DNA from: Pelecanus crispus
Lineage: Eukaryota; Chordata; Aves; Pelecaniformes; Pelecanidae
Direction of reading: 5' to 3'
DNA: 64,000 nucleotides
Assembly: GCF_030463565.1 (NCBI RefSeq)
Contig: NC_134654.1
Span: 18,057,702 to 18,121,701, forward strand
Shown here: one piece after another, positions 49,831 through 60,502 of the stretch
Layout: every line of letters begins with the position of its first letter
How positions within the stretch are numbered: the stretch's first letter is position 1
The notes under the pieces: generated by a model
Told to the model about the DNA's origin: nothing
Database searches by the model: none
The model's input: only the letters and a program-made list of their open reading frames with translations
Program-made: the position numbers and the translations under genes

Positions 49831-52800
49831 TGATGCAAAGACCTGAAAAAAATCAATACAATATTATACTATGATTATCCTGAATTGTCCTTGTCTCAGG
49901 ATCACCTGAGCAGCCCACAGCCCATATTCCAGATGGAGATGCAACACACCCATGGTTGCATGCGACTGCGGCCCCAGCTTTTGGGTAGGTATCTGCTAAA
50001 TTTGACATTGCAATTCAGCAGGGCTGTCATCCCCAGGCTTTCGTGGTGCTGCTGGGCCCTAGGAGATCTGTGCTTCGGAGCTTCCCCCCAGCTGAGCTAT
50101 GTTAGCATTTGGCTTGAAGTTTACTTTTTCCATCATTCTTATGATTAGAGAAAGCCAGGTGCAGTCTGACACTTGTGCTGTTGATTCAGTTTTAGTCCAT
50201 TGCTGAACAGCAGTTAGCATGGATTTGGATACCAGTATAGCCCAGTGGCTCCAGCATGTCTCCATATCTGCCCGATAGAGCTTCATCTGCAAGTCTGCTC
50301 AGATATCAGCTGGGACATTGGGCTTTCACCTCTCTTCCTGCTGCAGAGACACATGCTGCTGTCTGGGTCCTTGCTCTGATTTCCACTGTCCCACCTAGCT
50401 GCCTTATGCTGGGTCAGAATTAGCAAAAAAGTTTTAGTGCCACTCCATTTTCCAAAAAGTTATTATCTTAGTTTTTAACTACATGGAAGTTTCTGCAAAG
50501 CAGTTTTCCACAGGTGAAGTGGATTTTCCATAGGAAATAATGAAAACCTGGAGGGGAGAAATGAGTCAAAAAACTCCTTTGGGTTTTAGGGGAGTTTTGC
50601 TTGCCAGGCTTTTTGTTTTTAAAGTTTGCTTTGGCTTAGGAGGAGGGGAAGTAAGACATAGGGTAGAGCAGCTCTGCATCTCCTACAGCAGGTTGTAAAC
50701 AACATGGTCTCTCCTGTGCCCACCAAGATGTGGGACCCTGGATCCAGGGCAGGGTGGCCAGAGCCTTTCCCAGTCCTCAGCAGTGACACATCATGCACCA
50801 TCCAGAGTCCTCCAGCTTTATGGGCTGCAACCACATGAATGTGGTTCACCTACTCACTTTCCTCCTGTTCCTCCCTGAGCTCAGCTTTGGGAATTCAGCA
50901 TTGGAGCCTGGCTGGTCATCCAAGAGGACACAGTTGAGAGAGGAAGACCATGGTAAATCCAAGTCAGCTGTAACCATATTCCCCTTGAAAGCTGTTGGTG
51001 AAGCACTAGGGAAATGCTGAGCTGTAGGTGACTTCTCTTACCCCAAACCAGCCAGAAGTGCAATTTCACTCCTGATGAGAGCTTAAAGAGCTGTGGCTAG
51101 TCAGCCATATCCAACATAAATTATGCATTTATTATCTCAATGGGCATGACCCACTGGGTTTCAGAAATACTCTTATGTAAAAAGTACCTCTAAGCAACCC
51201 CTGCCCATGCAAAGGGCACAGAAAGACAATATTTGAGTCATCCCTATACAGTCTTACCTTACCTATTTTCCATATCACCCTTCAGCAATCTGTTTATTGC
51301 CTGTGGCTTCTTCCCCAGCTCACCTTTGAAGGCAGTGAACCCCTGCCAGCTGAGGCTCTGCCTGCCCAGCATTTCCCTGCTGGCATTTCTGGCTGTGTGC
51401 TCCCTCCTGCTTTCCCCAAGGAGGTGTTGCAGCAGCTTGAGCTGCCTGCCCAGGTCATCTGCCAACCAGGTTACCTTGCAGCAACCTGGGCTGGATGGAA
51501 ACAGCAGTTCCTCCCACGGGAGACGCAGTAGGATTGCTCTCGGTGACTGTGGGTAGCAGGCTCTGCTTCTGCAGCGGTTGGAAACAAAGGGATTTTTTGG
51601 AGGTTCAGGCCAATATATGTAAAGTACCCAATACTTGGATGCCTTTCTAAATTACCCAAGTTTCTTTGATCTGCAGCTGGGACTGGAAGTTTCATAAGAA
51701 GGGGTATTTGCTAATCTCTTTAGGTTATGTTCAAAGTCTGCCTTGACTGGCTAAGGGACTTGGATGCACTGCTAGAGAAAACCCAGGCAGAACATGGACC
51801 TCCAAATTACAGATTCACCTCTGTTCACATATGAGCAGCAGAAGAGAAAGTTTCATCTCCAGTTCCTCACTCTTGGAGCTATCTGGGATAGGAGATGGGA
51901 TACTGGATGCAAACATGCATACATGTCTGATCCAGTCTAAGAAAGTCCTGTATGGGAGCATCTGCAGAGCTTGCTCCAGGGACTTGGAAAATAGCTGAAC
52001 TTCAGATAACAAACCATTAGTAAAAACCAAGATATGGACCAAAGCAGTAAAGCAGTAAAACTAACACTTCCAATGACCAGGAAACACATGCCTGGGACAG
52101 GGCCACAGATGACAGCTGGATGAACCACCTTTAAAACCTCTTCAACAGCCTGCATCTATGAGAAGAGCCAGGGATGCTGTGAGGAACAGAAAAGACAGTG
52201 ATGTCCTGTGAAAAACACTTGAGAAAATTCCCCAGAACTGCAGGAAAAAGCCTCTTTTTTTTTTTTTGTGGTTACAATAAAAGACCAAACTAGAACCTGT
52301 GTACCCAACTTGGTACTAAAAGAAAGGACAAGGGAGGCCTCAGGGAGCAAGGACAAGCTGAGGTCTTGAGGAAGACCTAGGGTAGAGCCTACCAGGGTTC
52401 CTGGGGAGGGAAGCTAGAGTTGTGCCATGAAACCCAAGCGAGACTCCCTGTGCCCTTTCAAGGGTGATACAGAATTATCTAGGGATGCTGTTCTTTTTAA
52501 TAAGAAAAAAAATTTCTTTGCTTCAATGCCAAAAAGTTATATAAAAATAATTCATGGCCAGATTAATGAGAGAGAGAAAGTCATTAGAAATCAAAAATGA
52601 GATAATTCTGCTGTAGACATGAGTGATAGTGAGAAATAAATTATATTTGGTTGACACTACTTAATTAGTTGGAAACATGATGCTTTCTTAAATTTTCTTT
52701 GGTGAAGCTTTTAAGCTTTTGACACATAAATTCCCAGCTAAATAACCTAGATGTCAAAGCAGCCAGTTGCTTCTTCTCTGCCAAGTCACTTTTTGAGCAT

Positions 52801-53019
52801 ATTATTTTAAAACTTCATTCCTTTGTTCAGAATTTTGGTTGCTACCAGGGCACAGCATGTAATTTCTGGCAAAAGCCCAATATCCAGACCAGACTTTGTT
52901 CCTGAGGACAGCTGGTGCCAATGTCCTCCCTACCAGCTCCTGGTGGGACAGGAAAAGATCAAGCCAAGACAAATGGCGACACCTTCATTGCTGTAAGCAG
53001 CTTGACTAACCAGTAACAC

Positions 53020-53100
53020 TTAGCACTGCTACAGTGCTTCTCATCAAGCACCTGAGAGGACTTAATGAGCATGAATTAAGCCTCCCAATTACAGCTGACT
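53020..53100 (-). repeat. Possible MIR-type SINE fragment (antisense)
   Basis: TGCTTCTCATCAAGCACCTG and GCATGAATTAAGCCTCCCAA resemble the antisense MIR 3' block (ATTAATTAAGCCTCACAAC). The fragment is short and weakly supported. Confidence 0.25.
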
Positions 53101-56049
53101 GTATAAGTAGTTGCAAATAATATTCCTGGAGGATGATCTTCAGTTTTTAACTAAATTGTTACAGTGGCTGATTCTTGCGATGCTATTTGTAAGCCCCTTC
53201 TCAGAGGGAGGTGAATATTGTGGAGGCAGAAGTTAAGATCTAAAAATCCTGCAGGACTGAACCATGGTCTGCTGGAAGATAAGGGAAAGCAGCAGTAAAT
53301 AAAGCAAACAGCTTAGCAAGAAGAGCTTAGAAACAGCAAGATCAATCAACCTACCCATGTCTTTGGTACCAGTTACTCCCAGTGAATTAGGGTATAGGAT
53401 CCTGCAATGATCTGGAATTGGAATAGGTGCTTTAGAAATTAATTATAATCTGCAATGGGGAAGTCCTGATTGACAGGAAGCTCTGAGGATTCACAATGGC
53501 TATGAGGTTTTATCCCAACTGAAGGTACCAACGCTAACATTTGACACAGGAATTCCCCTCTCTAATAAAAAAGCCATTAAACAAGGTGCTGAACAATTAC
53601 CTTGCATAGAAATGTTTGAATGATTTATAACTAATTAGTCAGTATTATTACCTTTTTAAATATATGCATTAGGAAAAGAGTTAACACCATGGTTCTTAAC
53701 CACAGAGAGAAGCTGGAGGATAATAAAGTTTAGCTTTGAATAAAGCTATTAATGGACAGATCTAGTGGCTAAGTTAGATTTTTGAAGGGGGAAAAAAATA
53801 ACAAAAACTCAGAAAGAGAAACAAAGCAATTGCTATTGCAGTATCCTGGTGGTTAGGGAACTGGGACTGCCAGCAGCACAATCTCTCAGCCATCTGTATA
53901 CCAGTCCCAAGGAAAAAGAAAAAAAACTCGTATAGTAATTACTTCCTCCTGAAACCAGGCCCCAATAAAAATTTTCTCAAGCTTCAAGGTTGTTTTAAAT
54001 GCATCATTTTGGTTCAAAGCCCAATAAACATGTAGTTACCTACAAAACCCACCAACTTTTTCAATGGCTTTGTTAGTATGGACTCAACTCCAAGCTTCAG
54101 CAGAACTTTTTGCCTTCACAAGTCCTCAGAGCTCTTTCCCTAGTGCTTACAGGCTACCCCAGCTCTTTCCTCCCTTGTTTTAACCTTCTCTCACCTTCCC
54201 CGAAGGGGTCTCTACACCCTCCTGTTGCTACACAGAGGTGCTCACAGCAGCAGCCCTTTCCCTTTCAGATTAATTCCTCCCTGCTCTGTGCTTTCCCATC
54301 CCTGGCATCTGCATCTTTGCAAGGTAACGCCCTTCTAGGATGTTATCTCAGCACCAGACCGCAAGCACGTTCACTAGAAATGCTGCATTCATTTGCACAA
54401 CCTGGAGACCTGGATGATTTTTAGATTAAAACAATAGCTCATCACGGACATAGAAAAAAAGTAAATCCACCTTAGTTATCACCATCATTAGCAGCAACCT
54501 TTCATTGGCTGCCTCCACCTCACCTACCTCTTCTCCAAGAACTTCCTCCTTTAGCAGAAGTCCCCAAAGCTACCAGAAGACCCTTCAGGCCATCTCCTTC
54601 AGAACAAACACTTCTTTACATTCAGGATGTGATCCCATAAACCACACAGATACTCTTATCTTCTAGATGCTCTTGCCAAAAAAGCTTTTCAGAATGGGGC
54701 CCAGCCTAAACTGAGTGGGGAAACACTCCCCAGTATCCACAAGCCTAAGTGCAACTGGGAATAGCCTACAGGGAGATGCAGAGGACAGGGCAGATGCTGA
54801 ATGCCATTTCACAGGGACTTACCTTCCCTTTGCTCTGAAGCACCAGTCCCCCTGTGAAGGAGAAGCACCCACACTCTTTCCATCCCAGAACTGAGTAGTT
54901 CTTATAAAATACAGGAATGAGGGACAGCACTCTATGAGCTGCTGCAAAACCAGGTTAAGCTCAGATCTTGACATCTGCTGGGGCATTAGTAGAGGAGCAC
55001 CTGGTTTTGAATGCAATCAAGGTGAGGTGAGAATGAGGTAACAAATTGTTCAACTCCATCAAGCTGAGGTCAGCTGTGCCACTCAAAAGGTACATGGGAA
55101 TTTCAAAGTAAAATCTATGTATATATACTTTAAAAATGGGCACCTATAGAGCTTAAGCACTGCCAGAGTTTGGGAGCAGCTAATTACAATCCTGACAAGC
55201 TAGAGGTTTCCAGGTTGAACTCTTCCTTAACTGCTATATTAAATCTTGTGCTTACTTTTGACTCCTTTTCTAGAAGGTCTCTGCAAAATGGGCAATCTGA
55301 AAGACTCTCATCAATTACTCTGCACCAGATGCAAGACTTGCTAAAAAAAATTAAATTGTTTTAATTCAGTTTAGTTAAGTGGCAATTGCTACATTACATA
55401 AATCTGTAATGCTCTTTAGGCGCTGCTTGGTATAGCACTGGCCTGGGACTCTTCTGAATTTAATGATAATTAATTTTTCTATCTTAAAGTGTGCAATAGC
55501 AACTGCTGTCCCCAGAGGTTTGGACCAGCATCACTACTGTAAGTAAGTGCAATGCTTTTGAAAAGAAACTTGGCACTGGAAAGTTTCCCCACCACCAGCT
55601 ATAAAAGACTGAATTTGTCCTCCAGCATCCCTGACGCAGGATGATGATTTTTACTAAACACCAAAACCATCCATCCTCAGCAGGGCTGAGGGCAATCCCT
55701 CAGGTCTTCTTCCCTGAAATGGTGTTTGATGAAGGTGTGTTCAATGGAACAGATCAGCCCTCACACAACCCAACTGAGCAAAACACGTGCATGTCCACCA
55801 CCCAGTGAAGCCTCTGGTTCCCAAACACAGCCCTGTGCTGGATGGGAGCTCATGTTTATGATTAAATCCTGCTGGCTTCAGCACGCACTTCTGGGCTTTG
55901 CTGTGGGGCCAACACAGTTGCATGGACATTAATGGGGTGGACATGCAAGTGTCGGGGGGCAGCACCACCAGACCCTCGTGGGGAGGCCACATCCACCTCC
56001 ACAGTGTTGAATGAAGACAACCGTGTCCATCGCTTGGTAAAATATAATT

Positions 56050-56055
56050 TTTATT
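56050..56055 (-). promoter_or_regulatory. Candidate poly(A) signal AATAAA for HS3ST3
   Basis: The complement reads AATAAA here, inside an AU-rich stretch. A small potential stem-loop (CATAC, 5-nt loop, GTATG; 56060-56074) lies just upstream in the transcript. A U/G-containing stretch (GGTTGTCTTC) lies downstream near 56015-56025. Cleavage would be expected near 56030. It is the only canonical hexamer between the stop codon and 56,000. Confidence 0.5.
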
Positions 56056-56337
56056 TGTTCATACAAATAGTATGAATTATCAGAATTTCATTTTCCTAGA
56101 AACATCTTTCTCAGTGTAAAATTAATTTGTGTTTTACATACCACAAAATACTCAATTTACATTTTTTTTAAATTTTCTTTTTTGTGGGTTTTTTTGTTTT
56201 TCTTTATGTTTTGTTCTTTTTTTTAGAAATTGGCTACTCTACAGTACCATGTTACAGACAACACATCACTAATACCTGTACTGCACTTCTGAACACAGGA
56301 CTGAATGAAACTCAGCCATAAATTAATGTTACAATGT

Positions 56338-56358
56338 AAAAAAAAAAAAAAAAAAAAA
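56338..56358. repeat. A21 homopolymer
   Basis: Run of 21 A on +, so a U run in the putative HS3ST3 3' UTR. Confidence 0.9.
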
Positions 56359-57028
56359 CAACCACACCTCCAAGCTTAACTCTTAACTTAAACAAAAGGT
56401 ATTTTTTTAAAGTTATGACAACAGTACTGATTCCAGTATTAGCAAGCAGATGTACACCACGGGGATTTCACCTTGTCTTATTTGTTAGGTAAGGCCTTTA
56501 CATTAAAAGTCTAGTGCAGACTTCATTATGAAGAATATTGAGCCACGGCTAACAATTTGCTTAAGGTTAGAAGAATTATTATTCACTCACTGTATTTCTA
56601 CTCCTCAACAAGATTGCTTCATGAGAGCATTTTGCAGCAGAGCTTGATTATACAAATTAAGCCCACACTCTGCTGTACAACTGAGGAAGGCATTGGGATA
56701 TTAAAAAGTTGTTTCCAAGAAAGCAAGGAGGAAGACGTAGGGGATGTGAAATCCAGCATTCACAAGCAGGCAAGCACATGCGCTCGGAAGGGAACCACAC
56801 AGAAAGGAAGCCATGCCAACGCGGTAGATCCCCGAGGCTCTCGCCATGCAGTGGAAGGGCTCAGCCAGCAAAACTGCCTGGGGAAGCAGCGCAGTCGCGG
56901 CTTGGAGCTTGCCCAAAGGCCAAGTGGAGAGGATGAGCTTCTTCCCACACATTGCATAAGCTGGCTAGTAGGAAGACTGAGGTTTTGAGAACTCAAAATC
57001 ACTCTTCCACCAGGAAGTATTTTCTTCT

Positions 57029-57056
57029 CCCCCCCACCCCTCACCCCCTTCCCCTC
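57029..57056 (-). other. G-quadruplex-forming motif in the putative 3' UTR, distal
   Basis: The + strand has C-tracts of 7, 4, 5 and 4 separated by one to three bases. The transcript strand would carry four G-tracts of at least four with short loops, meeting the canonical G-quadruplex rule. It is about 2.7 kb downstream of the stop codon. Confidence 0.7.
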
Positions 57057-59423
57057 AGTCACCCAGCAGCAGTAGGGTTTGTGATAAAGCAGACACACTC
57101 AAGCATTCATCACCTGTCCTGGCAGCAAGGAACAGAGCTGGGGACCTGGCTGAAGCAAAAACCAAAGACCCCAAACATGCATAGGTCCAACTACTGCTCG
57201 AGTTTGCAGCTATGTTTTGCAGGATGGGTGTCATGTGTGTGGTCTGTCAACCTGCACAGCTCAGCAGGTCCCACCCTCACACCTGTGACCTCTGGAAGTT
57301 GGACTGCATCAATCCAAAGGGTCACTTTGTTGCTAGAAATGGCTCAGTGCAAAAAAGAGAGGATTTGCCCAACTTTACCTTTTTGTAGGAAGATGTGCTT
57401 GGAAGCAAACACCAGGGAGGGATCTGCATCCTGCTCACAGCAGGTTTGCTACACAGCTCAGTCCTGACATTATGCTTAGCATCTCCCTTTCCTTGAGGAC
57501 GCCCCAGTGCACTGCACCCCATGCATGAACCCACACACGCCTCACCAGCACTGATGGGGGTGCAAGTCCCTCAATCGCTTCAGAGATGTGATACCACTGA
57601 GCCAAGCCAAGAGCCCTTAGGTTCAAACAAAACACTGAAGGGCAGTGCTTTATCTGCAGATCCCTGCAGAGGACCCAGATGTGGGTCTGCTCTTCACTGT
57701 ATCCACCTGAGCAGGACCAGATCAAGACCCAGGGAGAGCAGTCCAGGCTCCGAAGGGCCTTTTCATCACCAAACAGCCACAGCAGAGAGCTGTAAGGGGC
57801 AGGCAAGAGCGAGGAGGCTGCGAAAGTAAAAGAAACATCTGGGAAATGCCACTGAAAACACCCCACCACAGCTGGGAAGGGCTCAGCAACGTGGCACTCA
57901 AATGTGGTTTGCTATGGGTGACTGGGGAGAGATGCAGGGCATGCATTTGTATAGGCAATGCATATGAAACTAGAGCATTAACTCAACTCACATATGCTCT
58001 GCCCGTTGGTGCTTTTGCTGTTTTGAGTTTTACTTACACTGCCTGCTTGATGCAAGAGTTCACACGGTAGCACATGAGATTTATCCAGCAAGCTCCACAC
58101 TTGGTGTGGTACATCCTTTCAAAGCTTGCAGGTGAGGTGCGCGGTTTTTTTTGTTGCACACAGACAACATGGCCCTGCTTCTGTTAAAAATTCAAGGAGC
58201 AAATCGCTTTTGCTGTCACCTTGCTCTGAAAATGTTCCAGTTGAGCTAGCAGAACCTCCGACAGTAATGATAAGGCATTAGACACACATGGTATTTATCA
58301 AAACCTCCTGAGCACACAAAACATGGCTAGAGTTCTTGGGAGAGCCCTGCCAACCTGTCCTATTGCCCCAAAGCATTTGGTTCCACCTGAGGTGAAGGAT
58401 CTCCAGGTTATTGCACCTGGATTGATGGATAACAGCTCCGAGCCTCCTTGTCCTGCCTGGCTGCCATGCCTGTGCTCACCTGGGGCATCAGGGAGGCACC
58501 TGGCTGCACCTGGACTGCCAGCAATGCCCCAATGCAAGTACAGCCCCCTGCTTTTCTACAGATTCATCCTTGTTGGCAAAGCAGCACTTCTTCCAGGCTC
58601 TAGGCAAATATTGCTCCTTGGGAGAGACCACGGATAAGGCATTGCACCAAAAAGTACTGGGAGTCAAGAGGGCCAAGGATGATGTTCCCCAGTCTCACGC
58701 ACCAGGGGCTTCTCCAGCAGCTGCAGGGCAGGAGGTAGCGCTGCCTGTGCCATGTCCTGGGACACCCTCCATGCTGGGAATGGCTCCAAGCAGAGACCTG
58801 GGGTTTTCACGTGGCTCCGTGGCTCTGCCAGCATCTTTGGTAGGTGGACGCTGCTCCCTGCACTGCCAGCACAGCCATCTCCCAGCGGTGCCCCGTGTGC
58901 ATAGGCACTCCTGGAGCGACGCTTCTTGCAAGTCATTCAGACCAGCACCGAGCGTGTCACATACAGATATGTGTATTTTTACATTTGTCCTGCAGTAAAG
59001 ATTTAAAATGCATAGCGGGATCGTGGGAAAGAGCCTCCCTGACAAAAGGCAAGAAGGAAAAGTATACCGAGGAGACAGCTCTGCCCATGCAACAGGCTCT
59101 GCAGCTTCTCTGCTAGAAAACGAGCACGCTACCCTGCCAGCAGAGTCCCGGGCTGCAGAGCAGGAGCTGTATGGCTTGAGGTTCCCTACGCTTTACAGCC
59201 ACCGGTAAAACACGCTGCTGCTCAGCAGAGGTATGTGCGTCGCAGGGAGATGCCCAGCCTCCCTCCCCACCCGCCCCAGAGAAACCCCCTTGGGGCTGCG
59301 GGACTAACCGGAAAGCTGTGGGACGAGGGAGCACAACACCGGAGCAGAGACTGGGACACCAGAATAGGGAAAGCAAATGTTTATAAAGGCCAAATACCCG
59401 TAACAAAAATAAATTTGTGCTTT

Positions 59424-59450
59424 CCCTCCCTCCCCACCCCTCCCCTCCCC
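59424..59450 (-). other. G-quadruplex-forming motif in the putative 3' UTR, stop-proximal
   Basis: The + strand is a run of six C-tracts of 3 or 4 separated by single bases. The transcript strand therefore has six G-tracts (4,4,4,4,3,3) with one-nucleotide loops, a textbook strong RNA G-quadruplex pattern. It lies about 340 nt after the stop codon. Confidence 0.75.
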
Positions 59451-59785
59451 TGCCACCCTGGCTTTTTTTGATTTTTTTAAATACAAATTTTGTTTAGGAA
59501 AAATGGAAGCACCATTTGTTACAAACCAAACGAATAAGAGGAGAAATCAGGAGGAGGGAAAAAAAAAAGGACAGACATATTAGAATTAAACACCACGGAA
59601 TGTTAAACAGGTTACAGGCTACCATTCTAGCCAGTGCGGTTAGGCAGCTTAGTGAATTAATTGCTTAGGAATTAAAAATAAATTATTATAAAATAGATTT
59701 CTGTACATTTTACATACATATATATCTCTTTATATACGCAAACCGTGCTGGGCAAATAATTACAGGTGACTTTCCCACACCAGCC

Positions 59786-60404
59786 TCAGTCCCAGCCGAA
59801 GTCCTGCCCTGTCATCTGGTAGAACTTCATGTTGAAGGGCCGGTAGAAGTCCCGCAGTCTCTGCACCACCTCCTGGTCTATGTCGGGGTGGGTCCTGCCT
59901 TTCGTCTTCCCCAGGCAGTGGGGTTTGCTGCTGCCTTCCGCTTTCTTCAGGCATGGGAACCCCTTGGTTTTGTTGAAGTAGAAGTGTTTGTCGGTGATGA
60001 TCCTCTTGAGGCCCAGAAAGTCCTGGACCCTGCCCAGCTCCCCCGCGGGGTCACTGATCAGCCTCTCCCCACTGACAAAGAGGATCTGCCCGATGGGGAA
60101 GTAGAGGAGCCAGTTCTCCAGGTGCTTGGCGTAGATGCCAATCTGGATGGCGCTCCACGAGGTGTCAATCAGGCCCGTAGTCCTGTTTTTGAAGGTCAGG
60201 CTCTCAAAGGTGGGGATATCGGGCTTCTTAGAGAGCGTCTGGGTGTAGTCCGAGATGGCTCTGGTCACGGGGTCCCGCACCACCACGATGAGCTTTGTGC
60301 CCTTGGACATGGAGGAGATGCGGGCTGGGGCCTCCTTGGTGACGAAGTAGCTGGGGGTCTTCTCCATGGTGATCTGCCCCTCCAGGGTCCTGGGCATGAG
60401 GTCC
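59786..60404 (-). CDS. HS3ST3A1/HS3ST3B1: Heparan sulfate glucosamine 3-O-sulfotransferase 3 (HS3ST3A1/HS3ST3B1 type), last coding exon
   Basis: The exon encodes about 205 residues of the sulfotransferase domain of a type II Golgi membrane enzyme. The enzyme transfers sulfate from PAPS to the 3-OH of glucosamine in heparan sulfate. Visible motifs, in order: [20 protein letters not shown] at the exon start, the PAPS 3'-phosphate-binding segment [16 protein letters not shown], the [12 protein letters not shown] segment, and the FPCLKK...[11 protein letters not shown] loop, whose two cysteines form the family's disulfide and which contacts PAPS. N-glycosylation sequons occur at NRT and NKT. The C-terminus reads GQDFGWD and stops at 59786-59788. 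The exon starts at 60404 after a CAG acceptor, with the last base of a split Arg codon (phase 2), which matches the two-exon structure of the family. The N-terminal half (cytosolic tail, membrane anchor, 5'-phosphosulfate loop, catalytic Glu) is in exon 1, outside the window. The motif wording fits the 3A1/3B1 pair better than HS3ST2 or HS3ST4. This exon cannot separate 3A1 from 3B1, because the two have nearly identical catalytic domains. Confidence 0.95.
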
Positions 60405-60431
60405 CTGCCGGCAAAACACGCAGACATAGGT
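60405..60431 (-). promoter_or_regulatory. Splice acceptor and candidate branch point of the HS3ST3 last exon
   Basis: On the - strand, a pyrimidine-leaning stretch ending in GCCGGCAG precedes the exon. A CTGAC branch-point-like motif places its A at 60431, 27 nt upstream of the first exon base at 60404. The polypyrimidine tract is weak, interrupted by G in TGTCTGCGTGTTTTGCC. The site was chosen because it restores the split Arg codon before DLMPRT, as expected for this family. Confidence 0.8.
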
Positions 60432-60460
60432 CAGAATGGCCGGTAACAGGAACAAAAATA

Positions 60461-60502
60461 CACATATGCATATATATATATATATATATACACACTCACA
60501 CA
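60461..60502. repeat. TA/CA microsatellite next to the HS3ST3 splice acceptor
   Basis: A perfect (TA)10 at 60471-60490 is flanked by CA-rich steps on both sides. It lies about 67-86 nt upstream of the last exon in transcript orientation, and its length is likely to vary between individuals. Confidence 0.9.

Larger units (their letters stand above)
46096..56029. other. Intergenic sequence downstream of HS3ST3
   Basis: No gene recognised. Holds old SINE/LINE fragments, an A/C-only tract (48405-48547), and a long AT-rich interval (52480-54060) with scattered TTAATTA/AATTAAT cores. If the HS3ST3 poly(A) site is at 56050, this is the immediate 3' flank. Confidence 0.65.
56030..59785 (-). other. 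Putative 3' untranslated region of the HS3ST3 gene
   Basis: This is the interval between the stop codon and the first canonical poly(A) hexamer on the - strand. Reading the + strand for the complement TTTATT from 59785 down to 56100 found none, so a transcript of this gene using AATAAA would carry about 3.75 kb of 3' UTR. The first 200 nt after the stop are AU-rich. A GC-richer middle (about 56750-59300) follows, then an AU-rich terminal 500 nt (56040-56560) containing a 21-nt A run on + (56338-56358). No open frame here has recognisable protein content. Use of a non-canonical signal nearer the stop (for example TATAAA-like at 59375 or GATAAA at 58293) would shorten the UTR, so the distal boundary is inferred. 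Confidence 0.5.

Noticed and set aside
56338..56358. A21 run as the poly(A) tail of a processed pseudogene on +
   Set aside because: No recognisable coding sequence lies upstream of it on +, and it falls within the AU-rich end of the putative HS3ST3 3' UTR.
56952..57467. 171-aa open frame on + within the putative UTR
   Set aside because: It is antisense to the HS3ST3 transcript and crosses the C-rich G-quadruplex complement. No domain is visible.
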